A stretch of DNA of 46,049 bases. It comes from a virus. The notes beneath the pieces are model-generated. The model was not told where the DNA came from. It did no database searches and was given only the letters and a program-made list of their open reading frames with translations. Every line of letters begins with the position of its first letter. Position 1 is the first letter of the stretch. This document shows, in pieces, positions 1 through 8,521 of this stretch. The stretch spans positions 1 to 46,049 of IMG/VR virus record IMGVR_UViG_3300025131_000080. One strand, 5' to 3'. Made by a program: the position numbers and the translations under genes.

Positions 1-65
1 CGACTTTTGATTGCCTTGACTAAATTCATAATAATTTTTCTGTCTTTAATTTGTTTGGTAGACAT
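1..65 (-). CDS. Start of an unidentified gene, cut by the window edge
   Basis: An ATG at 65-63 opens a reading frame that runs off the window after 21 codons (begins MSTKQIKDRK, basic). The start is well supported by a strong Shine-Dalgarno AAGGAGGG at about 78-71. It lies just below the tandem terminator hairpins that follow the gp32-type gene, so it probably begins a new transcription unit or is reached by read-through. Too little protein is present to assign a function. Confidence 0.6.
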   Translation of the reverse strand, partial: MSTKQIKDRKIIMNLVKAIKS

Positions 66-80
66 ATAACCCTCCTTGTA

Positions 81-116
81 AAATTTTAAAAGTGGCAGAC
101 TTTTACCCGTCCGCCA
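81..116 (-). terminator. Second intrinsic terminator-like hairpin below the gp32 gene
   Basis: On the minus strand, stem TGGCGGAC (116-109) pairs with GTCTGCCA (100-93) over 8 bp with one G-U pair and an 8-nt loop. A T/A-rich tract (CTTTTAAAATTT) follows. The stem nearly duplicates the hairpin at 177-154. It lies about 16 nt above the start of the next gene, so it could also act as a 5' leader structure. Confidence 0.5.
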
Positions 117-122
117 GAAGGC

Positions 123-142
123 AGTTGGCACTTACGCCAACT
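123..142. repeat. Perfect 7-bp inverted repeat between two terminators
   Basis: AGTTGGC (123-129) and GCCAACT (136-142) form a perfect 7-bp stem with a 6-nt loop. It sits between the two TGGCAGAC-type hairpins and makes a three-hairpin array. No T-run follows it directly on the minus strand, so I do not call it a terminator by itself. Confidence 0.5.
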
Positions 143-144
143 AA

Positions 145-177
145 TTAAAAAGGTGGCAGACATTCCCCGGTCTGCCA
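145..177 (-). terminator. Intrinsic terminator of the gp32-type gene
   Basis: On the minus strand a perfect 8-bp stem, TGGCAGAC (177-170) with GTCTGCCA (161-154), has an 8-nt loop and is followed by CCTTTTTAAT. It begins 12 nt after the gp32 stop codon. This is a textbook Rho-independent terminator, and with the promoter at 1011-983 it makes gp32 a self-contained unit. Confidence 0.8.
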
Positions 178-188
178 GCGGGGCGAGC

Positions 189-956
189 CTAGCCTGCTAC
201 CAGTTCATTGAACGCACGGTCTACATCAGTTGTTTGCGTGCTCTTGTACTTGGCAGTCTCGTGAGAACGGCTCTCGGCAGATCCGTCGCCGGCCAGTTGC
301 TCATCGAGAATAGCGCCTACCTGTTCCGCACTAAGACGCTCAAAGAGAGAGTCAAAGTCCGGAATACCATCAAGGAGGGCGGGGATGGCTTCAGTATCCT
401 CAAGTAGCGTTGAGGTGTTACGGCGCATTTTCAGGCTCGTCTGGGGGTATGCACCGGGTTTGGTGGGCTTGGTGTACGTGAGAGTAATATCAGTACCCTC
501 GTTCGTATCCGTAACATCACCGTACTCCGGGTCTAAAATGTAGCCGAGGAGGAGTTCGTATGCGGTCTTACCGTAGCCGTATACCTTAATTCCCTCATCC
601 TCTCGACCACGAACAACTACGGGGCTGAAATAGCGGGTGCGCACAAAGAGTGACTTTGCAAGCTTCTTGCTCTCCTCGTCGTTGTTCTCCGTTCCTTCGC
701 GCCAAAGCGAAGAAGCGAATTCGCAAATCGGACATTGCTCTCCAAAGTTACGTTTGGGACAAGGGACTCCGCCCCTATGATCTCCAACGTTATAGTGGAA
801 AAACATTTCCTTGAGTGGATCTCCATCTCGTGTTGGGACAATACGAATATCCGTATCGCCTTCGTCTGGTTTAAACCAAACCGAGTTGGAATCACCCTTG
901 TTTTCACCGCGCAAAGTTGCGAGCTTGCGGCGCATAAGCTCCATATCAATTGACAT
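189..956 (-). CDS. 32: gp32-type single-stranded DNA-binding protein
   Basis: 255 residues, ATG at 956 with AGGAG about 10 nt upstream. It probably coats single-stranded DNA in replication, recombination and repair, as T4 gp32 does. The diagnostic feature is a zinc-binding cluster: H60, C66, C75 and C78 (VPCPKRNFGEQCPIC), the HX5CX8CX2C order of the gp32 core. An N-terminal basic stretch (MELMRRKLATLRGENK) matches the cooperativity region of gp32. The C-terminus (TTDVDRAFNELVAG) resembles the partner-binding tail but is less acidic than in T4. The protein is slightly shorter than T4 gp32 (301). It has its own sigma-70-type promoter and terminator, so early and strong expression is likely. It follows the polymerase and tubulin-like genes. 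Confidence 0.85.
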   Translation of the reverse strand: MSIDMELMRRKLATLRGENKGDSNSVWFKPDEGDTDIRIVPTRDGDPLKEMFFHYNVGDHRGGVPCPKRNFGEQCPICEFASSLWREGTENNDEESKKLAKSLFVRTRYFSPVVVRGREDEGIKVYGYGKTAYELLLGYILDPEYGDVTDTNEGTDITLTYTKPTKPGAYPQTSLKMRRNTSTLLEDTEAIPALLDGIPDFDSLFERLSAEQVGAILDEQLAGDGSAESRSHETAKYKSTQTTDVDRAFNELVAG

Positions 957-982
957 TATTCAATTTCTCCTTTTGTGAATAA

Positions 983-1011
983 AGTATAACACACTCAACT
1001 TTAAGAGTCAA
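983..1011 (-). promoter_or_regulatory. Sigma-70-type promoter for the gp32 gene
   Basis: On the minus strand, TTGACT (1011-1006) and TATACT (988-983) are separated by exactly 17 nt. Each hexamer has one mismatch from the bacterial housekeeping consensus. The -35 overlaps the last codons of the upstream tubulin-like candidate (stop at 1003-1001). The expected start falls near 976, leaving a short leader with AGGAG before the gp32 ATG. This is the best host-type promoter in the window. Confidence 0.75.
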
Positions 1012-1852
1012 GTGTTTTTTGTTCTTGTACTACGTTTGTGTGGGCAACGCAGAACCCAAAATCTTCATGTTCGGTTTCATAGATGGCATAAGATAGCTTT
1101 CTAAATGCATTAGTCGGTCTGTCTTTAAGCATATCCACCAGTTTTTTGTGCAAGCCGCCTTCGCTTGCTAATCTTTCTTCGTTTATACATATATAATAAC
1201 ACAGTTCGCGGGGGCTGTCAAGGTTAAAAAGCCATTTTTCTTCAAGATTTTCCATATTGAGTATGGCGACTGCGCGAATGCGGTTTAATGCTGCTGGGGG
1301 GGAGGTTTGGCCAATCTCTGGCTCCGAGTATTCGAAGTAGTTTAAATAATGTACAGTAGAAAAAATAGATTCGTTCAGCAAACTATAATAAGTTTTAATG
1401 GGCACTTCTCCCAATGCTTGTTCTAGATGCAGATTAGAAATTAAAGTAATACTCTTAAACATTCCCGAGCGTGCATACTCCTGGAGGACACCGAAAGTAA
1501 TCTTTTCCAAACTCTTAGAAATTCCAGTTAAAAGTGCAGTGTCGGGTTGAATATAAAATAAATCTATCTCTTTGTCGCGAATCTGTTGTAAGATTCCGAG
1601 AACATAATTCGAACTCATCGAAGACCCCATAACAAATACTTGCGCGCGTTCCCGGACGTCTTCAAAAAAATTCTTTAAGTCAGGAATGTGGGCTTCATAT
1701 TCGTCCGGCGTCTTGAAAGATTCTAAATTAAATTCGCGTGAAGTGTTGGTCTCCACTTTGTTGTTTAAACGGTATACATCGTAATTACCAATGCTAACAA
1801 AATTGCTTGCTATAGCAGATGCGCCGTTACCGATGCCGATGATCGAAATCAT
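1001..1852 (-). CDS. Possible degenerate tubulin/FtsZ-fold protein
   Basis: 283 residues, ATG overlapping the polymerase stop by 4 nt (ATGA). Not a confident family member. The N-terminus (MISIIGIGNGASAIASNF) has the glycine-rich strand-loop-helix of FtsZ/tubulin nucleotide folds. A hydrophobic strand then leads into MGSSMSS (75-81), where an FtsZ would have GGGTGTG. A long helix follows, then strand/helix segments that parallel those of the window's clear FtsZ-like protein (41533-42660), and a C-terminal pattern (YAIYETEHEDFGFCVAHTN) like the last FtsZ strands. The GTP-binding loop and catalytic aspartates are not conserved, so it may be a non-catalytic partner or an unrelated Rossmann-like protein. 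Coupling to the polymerase suggests a link to replication or genome handling. Confidence 0.45.
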   Translation of the reverse strand: MISIIGIGNGASAIASNFVSIGNYDVYRLNNKVETNTSREFNLESFKTPDEYEAHIPDLKNFFEDVRERAQVFVMGSSMSSNYVLGILQQIRDKEIDLFYIQPDTALLTGISKSLEKITFGVLQEYARSGMFKSITLISNLHLEQALGEVPIKTYYSLLNESIFSTVHYLNYFEYSEPEIGQTSPPAALNRIRAVAILNMENLEEKWLFNLDSPRELCYYICINEERLASEGGLHKKLVDMLKDRPTNAFRKLSYAIYETEHEDFGFCVAHTNVVQEQKTLDS

Positions 1853-3033
1853 AACTTTAGCTCCTTAAGATCATAATAGTTTTCGCCGCATGAAAGATTC
1901 ACAAGAAACCTAGCCAGTTTATTGTTGGCAAATATTTCTTTGATCTCTGGCACCAAATGGCGATCCTCGTCGGCCAAATCTACCACCACTTCATCATGGA
2001 CAATGTGAGAGATAAATGACTTCTTGTCAGTCAAAAACTTATCCAGAACAATGGCTCGTTCTAGAACCAAATCAGATGTTGTACTTTGAATCAAGTAGTT
2101 AAGTGCTTTTCTTGCGTCAACTGGGATCTTGCGATTGAACATAGTGCTAATATACCCCTCTTCGTACCATTTGTCAAGAACTTTTTCACGATGGTAGATA
2201 TTAAATTCATCATTGGACGCTTCCGGGTTATACAACCACGCAAAGAATTTAATTTTAGCATCTTCGCGATCTATCTCGCCTTGAATTAGGTTCTTAATGT
2301 GCCACTGATGTACATCTTCGGCAGGCTGTGGCTCACCAGCGAGCCCAATGAAGGTGCGGACCTCTGCCGCATTATAATCGAGGGAGAGGAACCACTCGTT
2401 ATGAGGCTTTAGAAGCTTGCGAAATTCTTTCTGGACCGTCAGCATGGGAAAGCTTTCTGCATGCGTTGTGAGGCGTCCTGTGACTGTTCCAAAGGCATTG
2501 TAGTCTACATACTGGGGTCCGCGCAACAACGCGGTGACCCGAGCCGAGTTTCGGGAAGAGAAATGCAGACTCTTACATCCTTGATTGTTCAAGTTAAGTT
2601 CCTGGTATCGAATCTTATGTAAAAGCTTTTGCATATCGTGAAGGTGGTCATAGCATTCGGGCTTCTCATATCTCTCGAACACATATTCAGTAATCTTATT
2701 CTTCACCTCGCAAAATTCTTTAAGAAAATCTTCTGGGACCAAATCAAATATGCAGTGGTCTCGCATATCAATTTTGGCCAATTGAAATGATTTTATATAA
2801 GCCCGCAAGCGCTTTTGTGTTTTTAAAAGGTGAGGCTGAACTTCCGGCGGGCACACTTCATTCAAGCTGCGGCCCTCAACCAAGAGCCATGCATACTCCA
2901 CGTCACTGCTATGGAGAGAGCCTGTGTATTTCCAGGTCCGGGTAAGCAATGTGGGAAAATCCTCGTAGTGGAGTGCGCCATTCGCATATACTCCGATGCA
3001 TTGCGCTTTATCGTCTATAGCTTGAAAATACAA
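1849..3033 (-). CDS. Family A DNA polymerase, polymerase domain only
   Basis: 394 residues. I start it at TTG 3033, with AGAGGA (3043-3038) placed 5 nt upstream; a TTG further up (3141) has no Shine-Dalgarno and overlaps the previous gene by 107 nt. It shows all three family A motifs: motif A LDYNAAEVR (D219), motif B R256, K260, F264 and Y268 with exactly the +4/+8/+12 spacing of E. coli Pol I, and motif C VHDEVV (D347, E348). FGTVTGRLTT and LNYLIQSTTSDL match the conserved TGR and 'QGTAAD' regions. No 3'-5' exonuclease DEDD motif is present, and the length leaves room only for a short N-terminal region plus palm, fingers and thumb. Proofreading must come from a separate protein or be absent. 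It begins two bases after the preceding virion-region gene ends. Confidence 0.85.
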   Translation of the reverse strand: MYFQAIDDKAQCIGVYANGALHYEDFPTLLTRTWKYTGSLHSSDVEYAWLLVEGRSLNEVCPPEVQPHLLKTQKRLRAYIKSFQLAKIDMRDHCIFDLVPEDFLKEFCEVKNKITEYVFERYEKPECYDHLHDMQKLLHKIRYQELNLNNQGCKSLHFSSRNSARVTALLRGPQYVDYNAFGTVTGRLTTHAESFPMLTVQKEFRKLLKPHNEWFLSLDYNAAEVRTFIGLAGEPQPAEDVHQWHIKNLIQGEIDREDAKIKFFAWLYNPEASNDEFNIYHREKVLDKWYEEGYISTMFNRKIPVDARKALNYLIQSTTSDLVLERAIVLDKFLTDKKSFISHIVHDEVVVDLADEDRHLVPEIKEIFANNKLARFLVNLSCGENYYDLKELKL

Positions 3034-3034
3034 T

Positions 3035-4366
3035 TTATCCTCTGTTGGCCGATGTCCCTTCCCGGATGCGTAATAGCTCCCGTTCGATCTCGCGTGCCGA
3101 TTCTTCTGTTTCTCGTTGATCCAAGTTTCTTGCTGCTGCAATAGCTTGCTCTGCTCTTATAAGATAACCTGTTGAGCCGCGATAGTCAAATGGTTTATTC
3201 AAAATTGTTTCAAAATAAAGGACTGCGCGGTATCTATCCCCCTTATTGAAGACCTGCATGCACTCTCTCGCAATCTTACGTTGTTCCGATTCGGTGAACT
3301 CTGTCTCTTCTTCTGCGAACCGCATCTCAAAGTATTTTCCCATGAAATAGCCAGCGGAATATATATCATTGAGGCTGTCCACAGTATAGGAGGCGCTCTC
3401 TTCCATAATGGTTACAATAGAATTGTCGCCTCTCACTTCAGGACGAGCGCTTTTTTGTTTGCGGACCTTATTATAGAGGTTTAAAAGCTGGCGTAGATAA
3501 AGCCTAAAAACATATACATGAGGTGCACTAGCGAACTTGGTAGACAAAACGTCTAAAGCTCCAGAGGATCCATATCTCATAGCTGCCTGCCTCATTGCAC
3601 GGGAATTCAAGTCAGCCATCACACGCCAGGGAATGTTAGCATCCACTACAAAACCATAGTTATTGCATTGGTTTAGCCAGAGTTCCCAGTTTAAGCTACT
3701 AAAGAATTTCTTTACTTTTTCTTCATCGTCGTTGGGTCCGATATCTGCAATTTCCAAAACGAGCCCACTGTTGGTGGGGGTATAATAACGACTCTTGACA
3801 TACCCCGGCAATGTAAACGGAAATTCTAGTGCCGTATTTTTAATCATGTCCATTAACACGCTCATGAAATCATCAAAATTCAAAATAGAAATTTGTTGGC
3901 CATAAATCTTATCCCTAATAGCGCTAGCTAAATTCTGAGAGTAAGCTTTATAATGAGCCTCCGGTGATTGGTAGGCGCGGAATATTTTTAATTCGGCTAA
4001 GTGCTTGTCCTTAGTATCTAAGCGACCGACCATCCCCAACTTTTGAAACTGGCGCGCCATATCTTCAAACTGATCTACCACAAAATCTACTGCTTGAATG
4101 CTGCGCTTGGGATCTGCAGTGTTTCCATTCTTAAAATTCTTCATCATATCGGCGCGCGGGATCACCGGAATAGAAAAAGCGTTTACCTTACCAAATAATA
4201 CTAACTCTCCACGTTGATAGTCTAAAAGATTCGTTGCGCCGGCCTGCACATCTGGATAAGGACTAAAATTCTGCAGATTGAAAATTGCAGTTTTATAATT
4301 AAGGCGCTTATAATATAGCGCTTTAAGACTCGCTCCTCGATTTTTCCCTACGTAATTTTTCCCCAT
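3035..4366 (-). CDS. Unidentified protein downstream of the baseplate genes
   Basis: 443 residues, ATG at 4366 with GGAG upstream (GGAGAAAACAAATG). I do not recognise the family. It is a soluble, mixed alpha/beta-looking protein with no membrane segment or signal peptide, aromatic-rich in its first 70 residues and strongly charged and helical in its last 60 (RETEESAREIEREL). It lies directly below the 1,378-residue baseplate-type protein and directly above the polymerase, so it could be the last tail gene or the first of the replication group. Virion protein is slightly favoured because it continues the baseplate operon with an 18-nt gap. Confidence 0.6.
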   Translation of the reverse strand: MGKNYVGKNRGASLKALYYKRLNYKTAIFNLQNFSPYPDVQAGATNLLDYQRGELVLFGKVNAFSIPVIPRADMMKNFKNGNTADPKRSIQAVDFVVDQFEDMARQFQKLGMVGRLDTKDKHLAELKIFRAYQSPEAHYKAYSQNLASAIRDKIYGQQISILNFDDFMSVLMDMIKNTALEFPFTLPGYVKSRYYTPTNSGLVLEIADIGPNDDEEKVKKFFSSLNWELWLNQCNNYGFVVDANIPWRVMADLNSRAMRQAAMRYGSSGALDVLSTKFASAPHVYVFRLYLRQLLNLYNKVRKQKSARPEVRGDNSIVTIMEESASYTVDSLNDIYSAGYFMGKYFEMRFAEEETEFTESEQRKIARECMQVFNKGDRYRAVLYFETILNKPFDYRGSTGYLIRAEQAIAAARNLDQRETEESAREIERELLRIREGTSANRG

Positions 4367-4384
4367 TTGTTTTCTCCGTTTTCC

Positions 4385-7300
4385 TTATGGTTTGGTCGTG
4401 GCACTATTTTGGCGCGCCGTGATATTGCCCTCGCATTTGCCTTGGACACCACCGGGTGTTGCGCCGGCGTTGGCATTTGATGCGGCTGCGCGGCTTTCTG
4501 CTGCGCCTTCTACAGAGTTGACCCACTTAGCATGGAGGCGGGAGGTTGCCTGACCAGGGGCAAACGAATGTTCTGATTTGATAATCATCATATAACCACC
4601 AATTCCATATTGTGTCAAGTTCAGCGGATGACCGGGAGTCAAATTGGTACTCGGGGCTAACCCTCTAGGATCCACGAAAATATAAGTGCCCGGAAAAGTT
4701 TTAACGTTGGCATACATTTCAATATCTACATCGTACAAGACCCGTAATTGCTGCAGTCCTTCATATCCCTCTTGCTCGAAGCGTACTTCTGCCAAGCCGG
4801 GCGAATCAGTCTTGTTAAACTTAATATTTTTAATTAATCCTCGATTACGTCCTGCTAAATAGTGATAAATGCCTGCACGCTCATCTTGTTCTTTGTCACC
4901 ATTCATCTTATCTAATGGTGCCACCCGCCCCGCAAAATAAATAAAATAATTCATTTCGTCTGCGACTGTGCCGGCGGCGATGGGGGTATCGGGGACTCCC
5001 GAAATATTAAAGACCGGGCGGGGTAGCTCCGATAACATTGCGCGGGGAACATTGGTGGGTTCTAGAACACTAGTGATCTCGTCATTGGGTCCAGGAAGAG
5101 GATACGATGTGATGACCGTCTGATTCATTCTAATTTTACCTCCCGGTTTGATGTCCCAGTTAAAGCACGATCCATCATTAAGAAAATCTCCAATCAATTT
5201 GTTAAAGAGATCGTTTAAAAAACGTGTTAAAGTATAAATCGTTTCCGCTGTGTTAGAGAGCTTCTCGGTAATCCATTCGAGGAGATACTTCATAGAAATA
5301 GGAAGGTCTCCAAATGTACAATGGAGAGTACTTGCACCGTTCTTGGCTTGGTTTACTACTTCTAAGGGACCAAGCACAATGCGTAGCTTAGTATAGGCTT
5401 TTTGAAGTCGGATCATCTTTTGTTTTTCGAGCGCGATGCTACATTGATCTTTCTGGTCTTCCCCGATCTCGGCTGTTTTCAGTTCGTCTTCCATATCAGC
5501 AGGAAGTTCTTTCAATTCAGCCTCAATGTTCGCCATGATACAGTCTATCAAATCGCTCACATATACAAACGGCAAGTTTTCATTTTTGGGATTCGTTGCC
5601 GACAAGCCAGCCTTAAACAAGTGCGTCTCTTCAGCCTCGTCTGCTCCGGAGAATCCGTCGTATTGCTCAATTGCTTCACGCATTTGCCTTTGAATTTCCG
5701 CCACAGCTCCGGCTCCTTGGAGGGGGACCAGTGGCGCAACATTAGCTGACCAATTATAATAGGGACCTAGTGAATTAAAAAAACCAATATTTTCCATCGG
5801 CAAGTTAAGATAATAAATTTTATTTTGTTTAGCCAAACTTCCCACTAGCGACTGGAGAATCTGGGGCTTTTCTGCGTTTGCTTTCTCAGCCAGATTTTCT
5901 TTTACCTTGTTTATTTCCTCTGTATCACACACTCTACTAAAATATTTAAGCTGCAAGTTGCGTACTAGTTGTTTAGCGGTAGGGTTGTTTTTGCCCGGGC
6001 TAGCAAAAATATTAAAGGCGGGTTGATCATAAAAGTCTTCCACATACGCCAAATATTTAATAACCATGGTGGTACGACCCATCTCATCAAACTCAAAATG
6101 ATGGATGGTGGGGGTTAAATTAAGGGTAATTGTAGAATTCCAAATGCCCTTATATAATAGTTCTTTCCCTGTGCCGGCACGGGTCGATAGGTTAGACATT
6201 TTAGTCCACGGTCCCTGTCCATTCGGGGTTGCCCACCCTACCACAGCTTTGAGTCTAAAAGTGAGTTTGTCTAAATTCTGTTGAGCTAGCACTGCGCCCG
6301 GGCTCAATGCGCCGGGTTTGGATGCGGCGGGTGATGCCGGCAGACAACTCGGGGGCTGTGCACCGGGGGCTGATGGTCCGCGCGATGGAGGCGGATTACG
6401 AGTCTTAAGTGCTAAATCAGCAAAACTAATAAGATTGCCCTTTTGATTCCGACGAGGCAACAGTAGTTCATCCATCGAGCTAGCAAAGACCTTTAAGGTA
6501 GCGCTAATACTTTTCTTTACCGCAAAAGGGTTGCTTCCTTCGAAGGCGAAATCAAAACTTTTTATACCGACGCCGGCCCCTCGGCGCTTACGATCTTGCA
6601 ACATAGATACAATTCCCGATGCGCTCGATTCAAATATAAATTCATCTTCCGAGGCTACCCCATCATCATTATAGCTCACCTTAAATAAACGAATCATAGG
6701 TTGTAAGTGATCGAGCACTTCGGTGTCCGTATTAAAAAATATGCGCCCACCCTCACTTTGTGCAAGCTTATTGAGAAACCCATAAGGATCGCCGTCCATC
6801 AGTAAGGTAGCGTTAGGAGAATTATTAACGTAGGGAAGAGCCTTCTTGGGTTCTCCTCCTGTGTATGAAGCAGGGGTGGCAATACCGCCTCGATAGTCAC
6901 GCTCTCTTTTGGTACGAGATAACTGCTCAACATAGCTTAATAAAAAACACTGCTCTTTAAAGATGTTGCGTTGCACAGCCGACCCAATTGCGTCAGAGGC
7001 AGACTGGGTGTTTAGTGCGTACAGTAAATCATTCATGAGTCCTGTATTGGTGATGCTGTCGGCGAAAGGACCGAGTATGAAGCCTGTGACTGCGGCAAGT
7101 TTGCCGGATGCATCCTTAAAAGCTTGTGTGATGTCTTCTCTCGCCGCCTCTAAAACCAGCAGATATTTCATCGCGGCAACACGAATACAACTCCAAGCAC
7201 TCGCAAACTTTACAATACCATTAATCAATAAGACTGCGGCCGGATCCATCGCTGCCATAGCTGCTCGATAGGCAGGAGCACGGGCGGCATCTAAACTGGT

Positions 7301-8521
7301 ACCCTTGATGGTGTCGCGGAAGCTTTTCCAGATTTGCTCAAAGGTGCCATGATGTTGAATGCTGTGAGGCGCTTTAATCCAGCCGCCGCGCCCAGCGCGG
7401 GCGTCATCCGCATTTAAATTGCCCACTCCCTTCGTAAATTCATACCCACTCACATGACCAGTAAATCCTAGAGACAACAATTGCGCATCTGACAACTTTT
7501 CAAGATACTCACCTTGTGTTCCGTTGTCAAAATTGGTCGCATCAATTAGTGCCTCTTCGATAACCCGAGGATCTACGTCTCCCCTGTTCCACTCATTATC
7601 GTCTATATTCGCATCAGCAAAGCTATAGTCATTAGCGGCAAATGACCATTTTACCGCTTGGTGCCATGAGCCCTGAGCACCGTCTAGCTTTTGTAGCGCC
7701 TCCGTAGTGTAAGGGACGCCCTTTCGATTGCCGTACTGTTGCGCATATGCGTGTATATAAGGAAATTTGTTGATTGCTAAATTAACAAAGTGGTCGACGT
7801 ATTTGCTGCCGGCAGAACTGGTTCCAGGGTTTACAAACAGTTCCTTCTTTTCGTCGGACCCCAGATAAAACTTACCTACGCGATGCGGCTGGTGCTGCAT
7901 TGTCTTCGCATAATCAATGCTATTTCCCCCATCGCCAGCATCTGTAAACACATAATGGTGGAATTCCATCCTTTTGTAAAGGGGACCGGACTTCAGCCAG
8001 TCGCCCGCAATCACCCCTTCTCCTTTTTTGCCCTTTGCTGCGGCAACCAAATCAGCTTCCGCAACTCCATATTTAAGAGAATAAGCTTTATTCTCTTCCC
8101 AGTTATTGGTGTCCGTCTGGAGCGGGAGCCCAAAATTAGCTGCAATGGTGTGCATATTGCGTGCCAAATATAATAGGCTGCTATTCTGGTCGCTCGCGTT
8201 AGCGCTTTTGATGTCCTTCAAGAGTTCTTGCGGGTGCTGAGACATGCGAAAAGTAAAGTCGGTGTCAGTATCCTGGTACCTCGCAGTGGATGGCATAAAA
8301 GAAAGATCTAAGAAAGCGCGGAAACCGATATCAAATCCAATCCATCCTTCGTGAATCATTTTTTCTGCGGCGCGTAAGGTCCACGCGCAAGTTTTCAGTT
8401 CTTCATACAAAACAGCCATAGCTTCATTCTTCGAAGCCTGCGCATCCAGCACCGTATCCTGCTGCGCAGTATCTGTTATTCCTTGTGCAATCAAGGAGTC
8501 TCGGGTAATCTGATTGCTCAT
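4385..8521 (-). CDS. Very large baseplate-type structural protein
   Basis: 1,378 residues, the largest gene here; its ATG overlaps the stop of the LysM gene by one base (TAATG). No single family is recognised. A proline/serine/alanine-rich linker at about residues 690-735 (RNPPPSRGPSAPG) splits it into two parts. The last 150 residues contain a GIGGYMMIIKSEHSF...A.WV pattern like the C-terminal beta segment of tail-hub or late-control proteins, and the final 40 residues are low complexity. Position after tape measure, tube-cap-like and LysM wedge genes argues for a baseplate hub or wedge role. T4 uses several separate proteins (gp5, gp27, gp6, gp25) for these jobs and I cannot place any of them here, so this could be a multidomain replacement. 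Confidence 0.65.
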   Translation of the reverse strand: MSNQITRDSLIAQGITDTAQQDTVLDAQASKNEAMAVLYEELKTCAWTLRAAEKMIHEGWIGFDIGFRAFLDLSFMPSTARYQDTDTDFTFRMSQHPQELLKDIKSANASDQNSSLLYLARNMHTIAANFGLPLQTDTNNWEENKAYSLKYGVAEADLVAAAKGKKGEGVIAGDWLKSGPLYKRMEFHHYVFTDAGDGGNSIDYAKTMQHQPHRVGKFYLGSDEKKELFVNPGTSSAGSKYVDHFVNLAINKFPYIHAYAQQYGNRKGVPYTTEALQKLDGAQGSWHQAVKWSFAANDYSFADANIDDNEWNRGDVDPRVIEEALIDATNFDNGTQGEYLEKLSDAQLLSLGFTGHVSGYEFTKGVGNLNADDARAGRGGWIKAPHSIQHHGTFEQIWKSFRDTIKGTSLDAARAPAYRAAMAAMDPAAVLLINGIVKFASAWSCIRVAAMKYLLVLEAAREDITQAFKDASGKLAAVTGFILGPFADSITNTGLMNDLLYALNTQSASDAIGSAVQRNIFKEQCFLLSYVEQLSRTKRERDYRGGIATPASYTGGEPKKALPYVNNSPNATLLMDGDPYGFLNKLAQSEGGRIFFNTDTEVLDHLQPMIRLFKVSYNDDGVASEDEFIFESSASGIVSMLQDRKRRGAGVGIKSFDFAFEGSNPFAVKKSISATLKVFASSMDELLLPRRNQKGNLISFADLALKTRNPPPSRGPSAPGAQPPSCLPASPAASKPGALSPGAVLAQQNLDKLTFRLKAVVGWATPNGQGPWTKMSNLSTRAGTGKELLYKGIWNSTITLNLTPTIHHFEFDEMGRTTMVIKYLAYVEDFYDQPAFNIFASPGKNNPTAKQLVRNLQLKYFSRVCDTEEINKVKENLAEKANAEKPQILQSLVGSLAKQNKIYYLNLPMENIGFFNSLGPYYNWSANVAPLVPLQGAGAVAEIQRQMREAIEQYDGFSGADEAEETHLFKAGLSATNPKNENLPFVYVSDLIDCIMANIEAELKELPADMEDELKTAEIGEDQKDQCSIALEKQKMIRLQKAYTKLRIVLGPLEVVNQAKNGASTLHCTFGDLPISMKYLLEWITEKLSNTAETIYTLTRFLNDLFNKLIGDFLNDGSCFNWDIKPGGKIRMNQTVITSYPLPGPNDEITSVLEPTNVPRAMLSELPRPVFNISGVPDTPIAAGTVADEMNYFIYFAGRVAPLDKMNGDKEQDERAGIYHYLAGRNRGLIKNIKFNKTDSPGLAEVRFEQEGYEGLQQLRVLYDVDIEMYANVKTFPGTYIFVDPRGLAPSTNLTPGHPLNLTQYGIGGYMMIIKSEHSFAPGQATSRLHAKWVNSVEGAAESRAAASNANAGATPGGVQGKCEGNITARQNSATTKP

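Noticed and set aside
3035-3141. A 430-residue version of the polymerase starting at TTG 3141
   Set aside because: No Shine-Dalgarno, a 107-nt overlap with the previous gene, and the extra residues are basic/polar with no family A similarity. TTG 3033 has a good Shine-Dalgarno.
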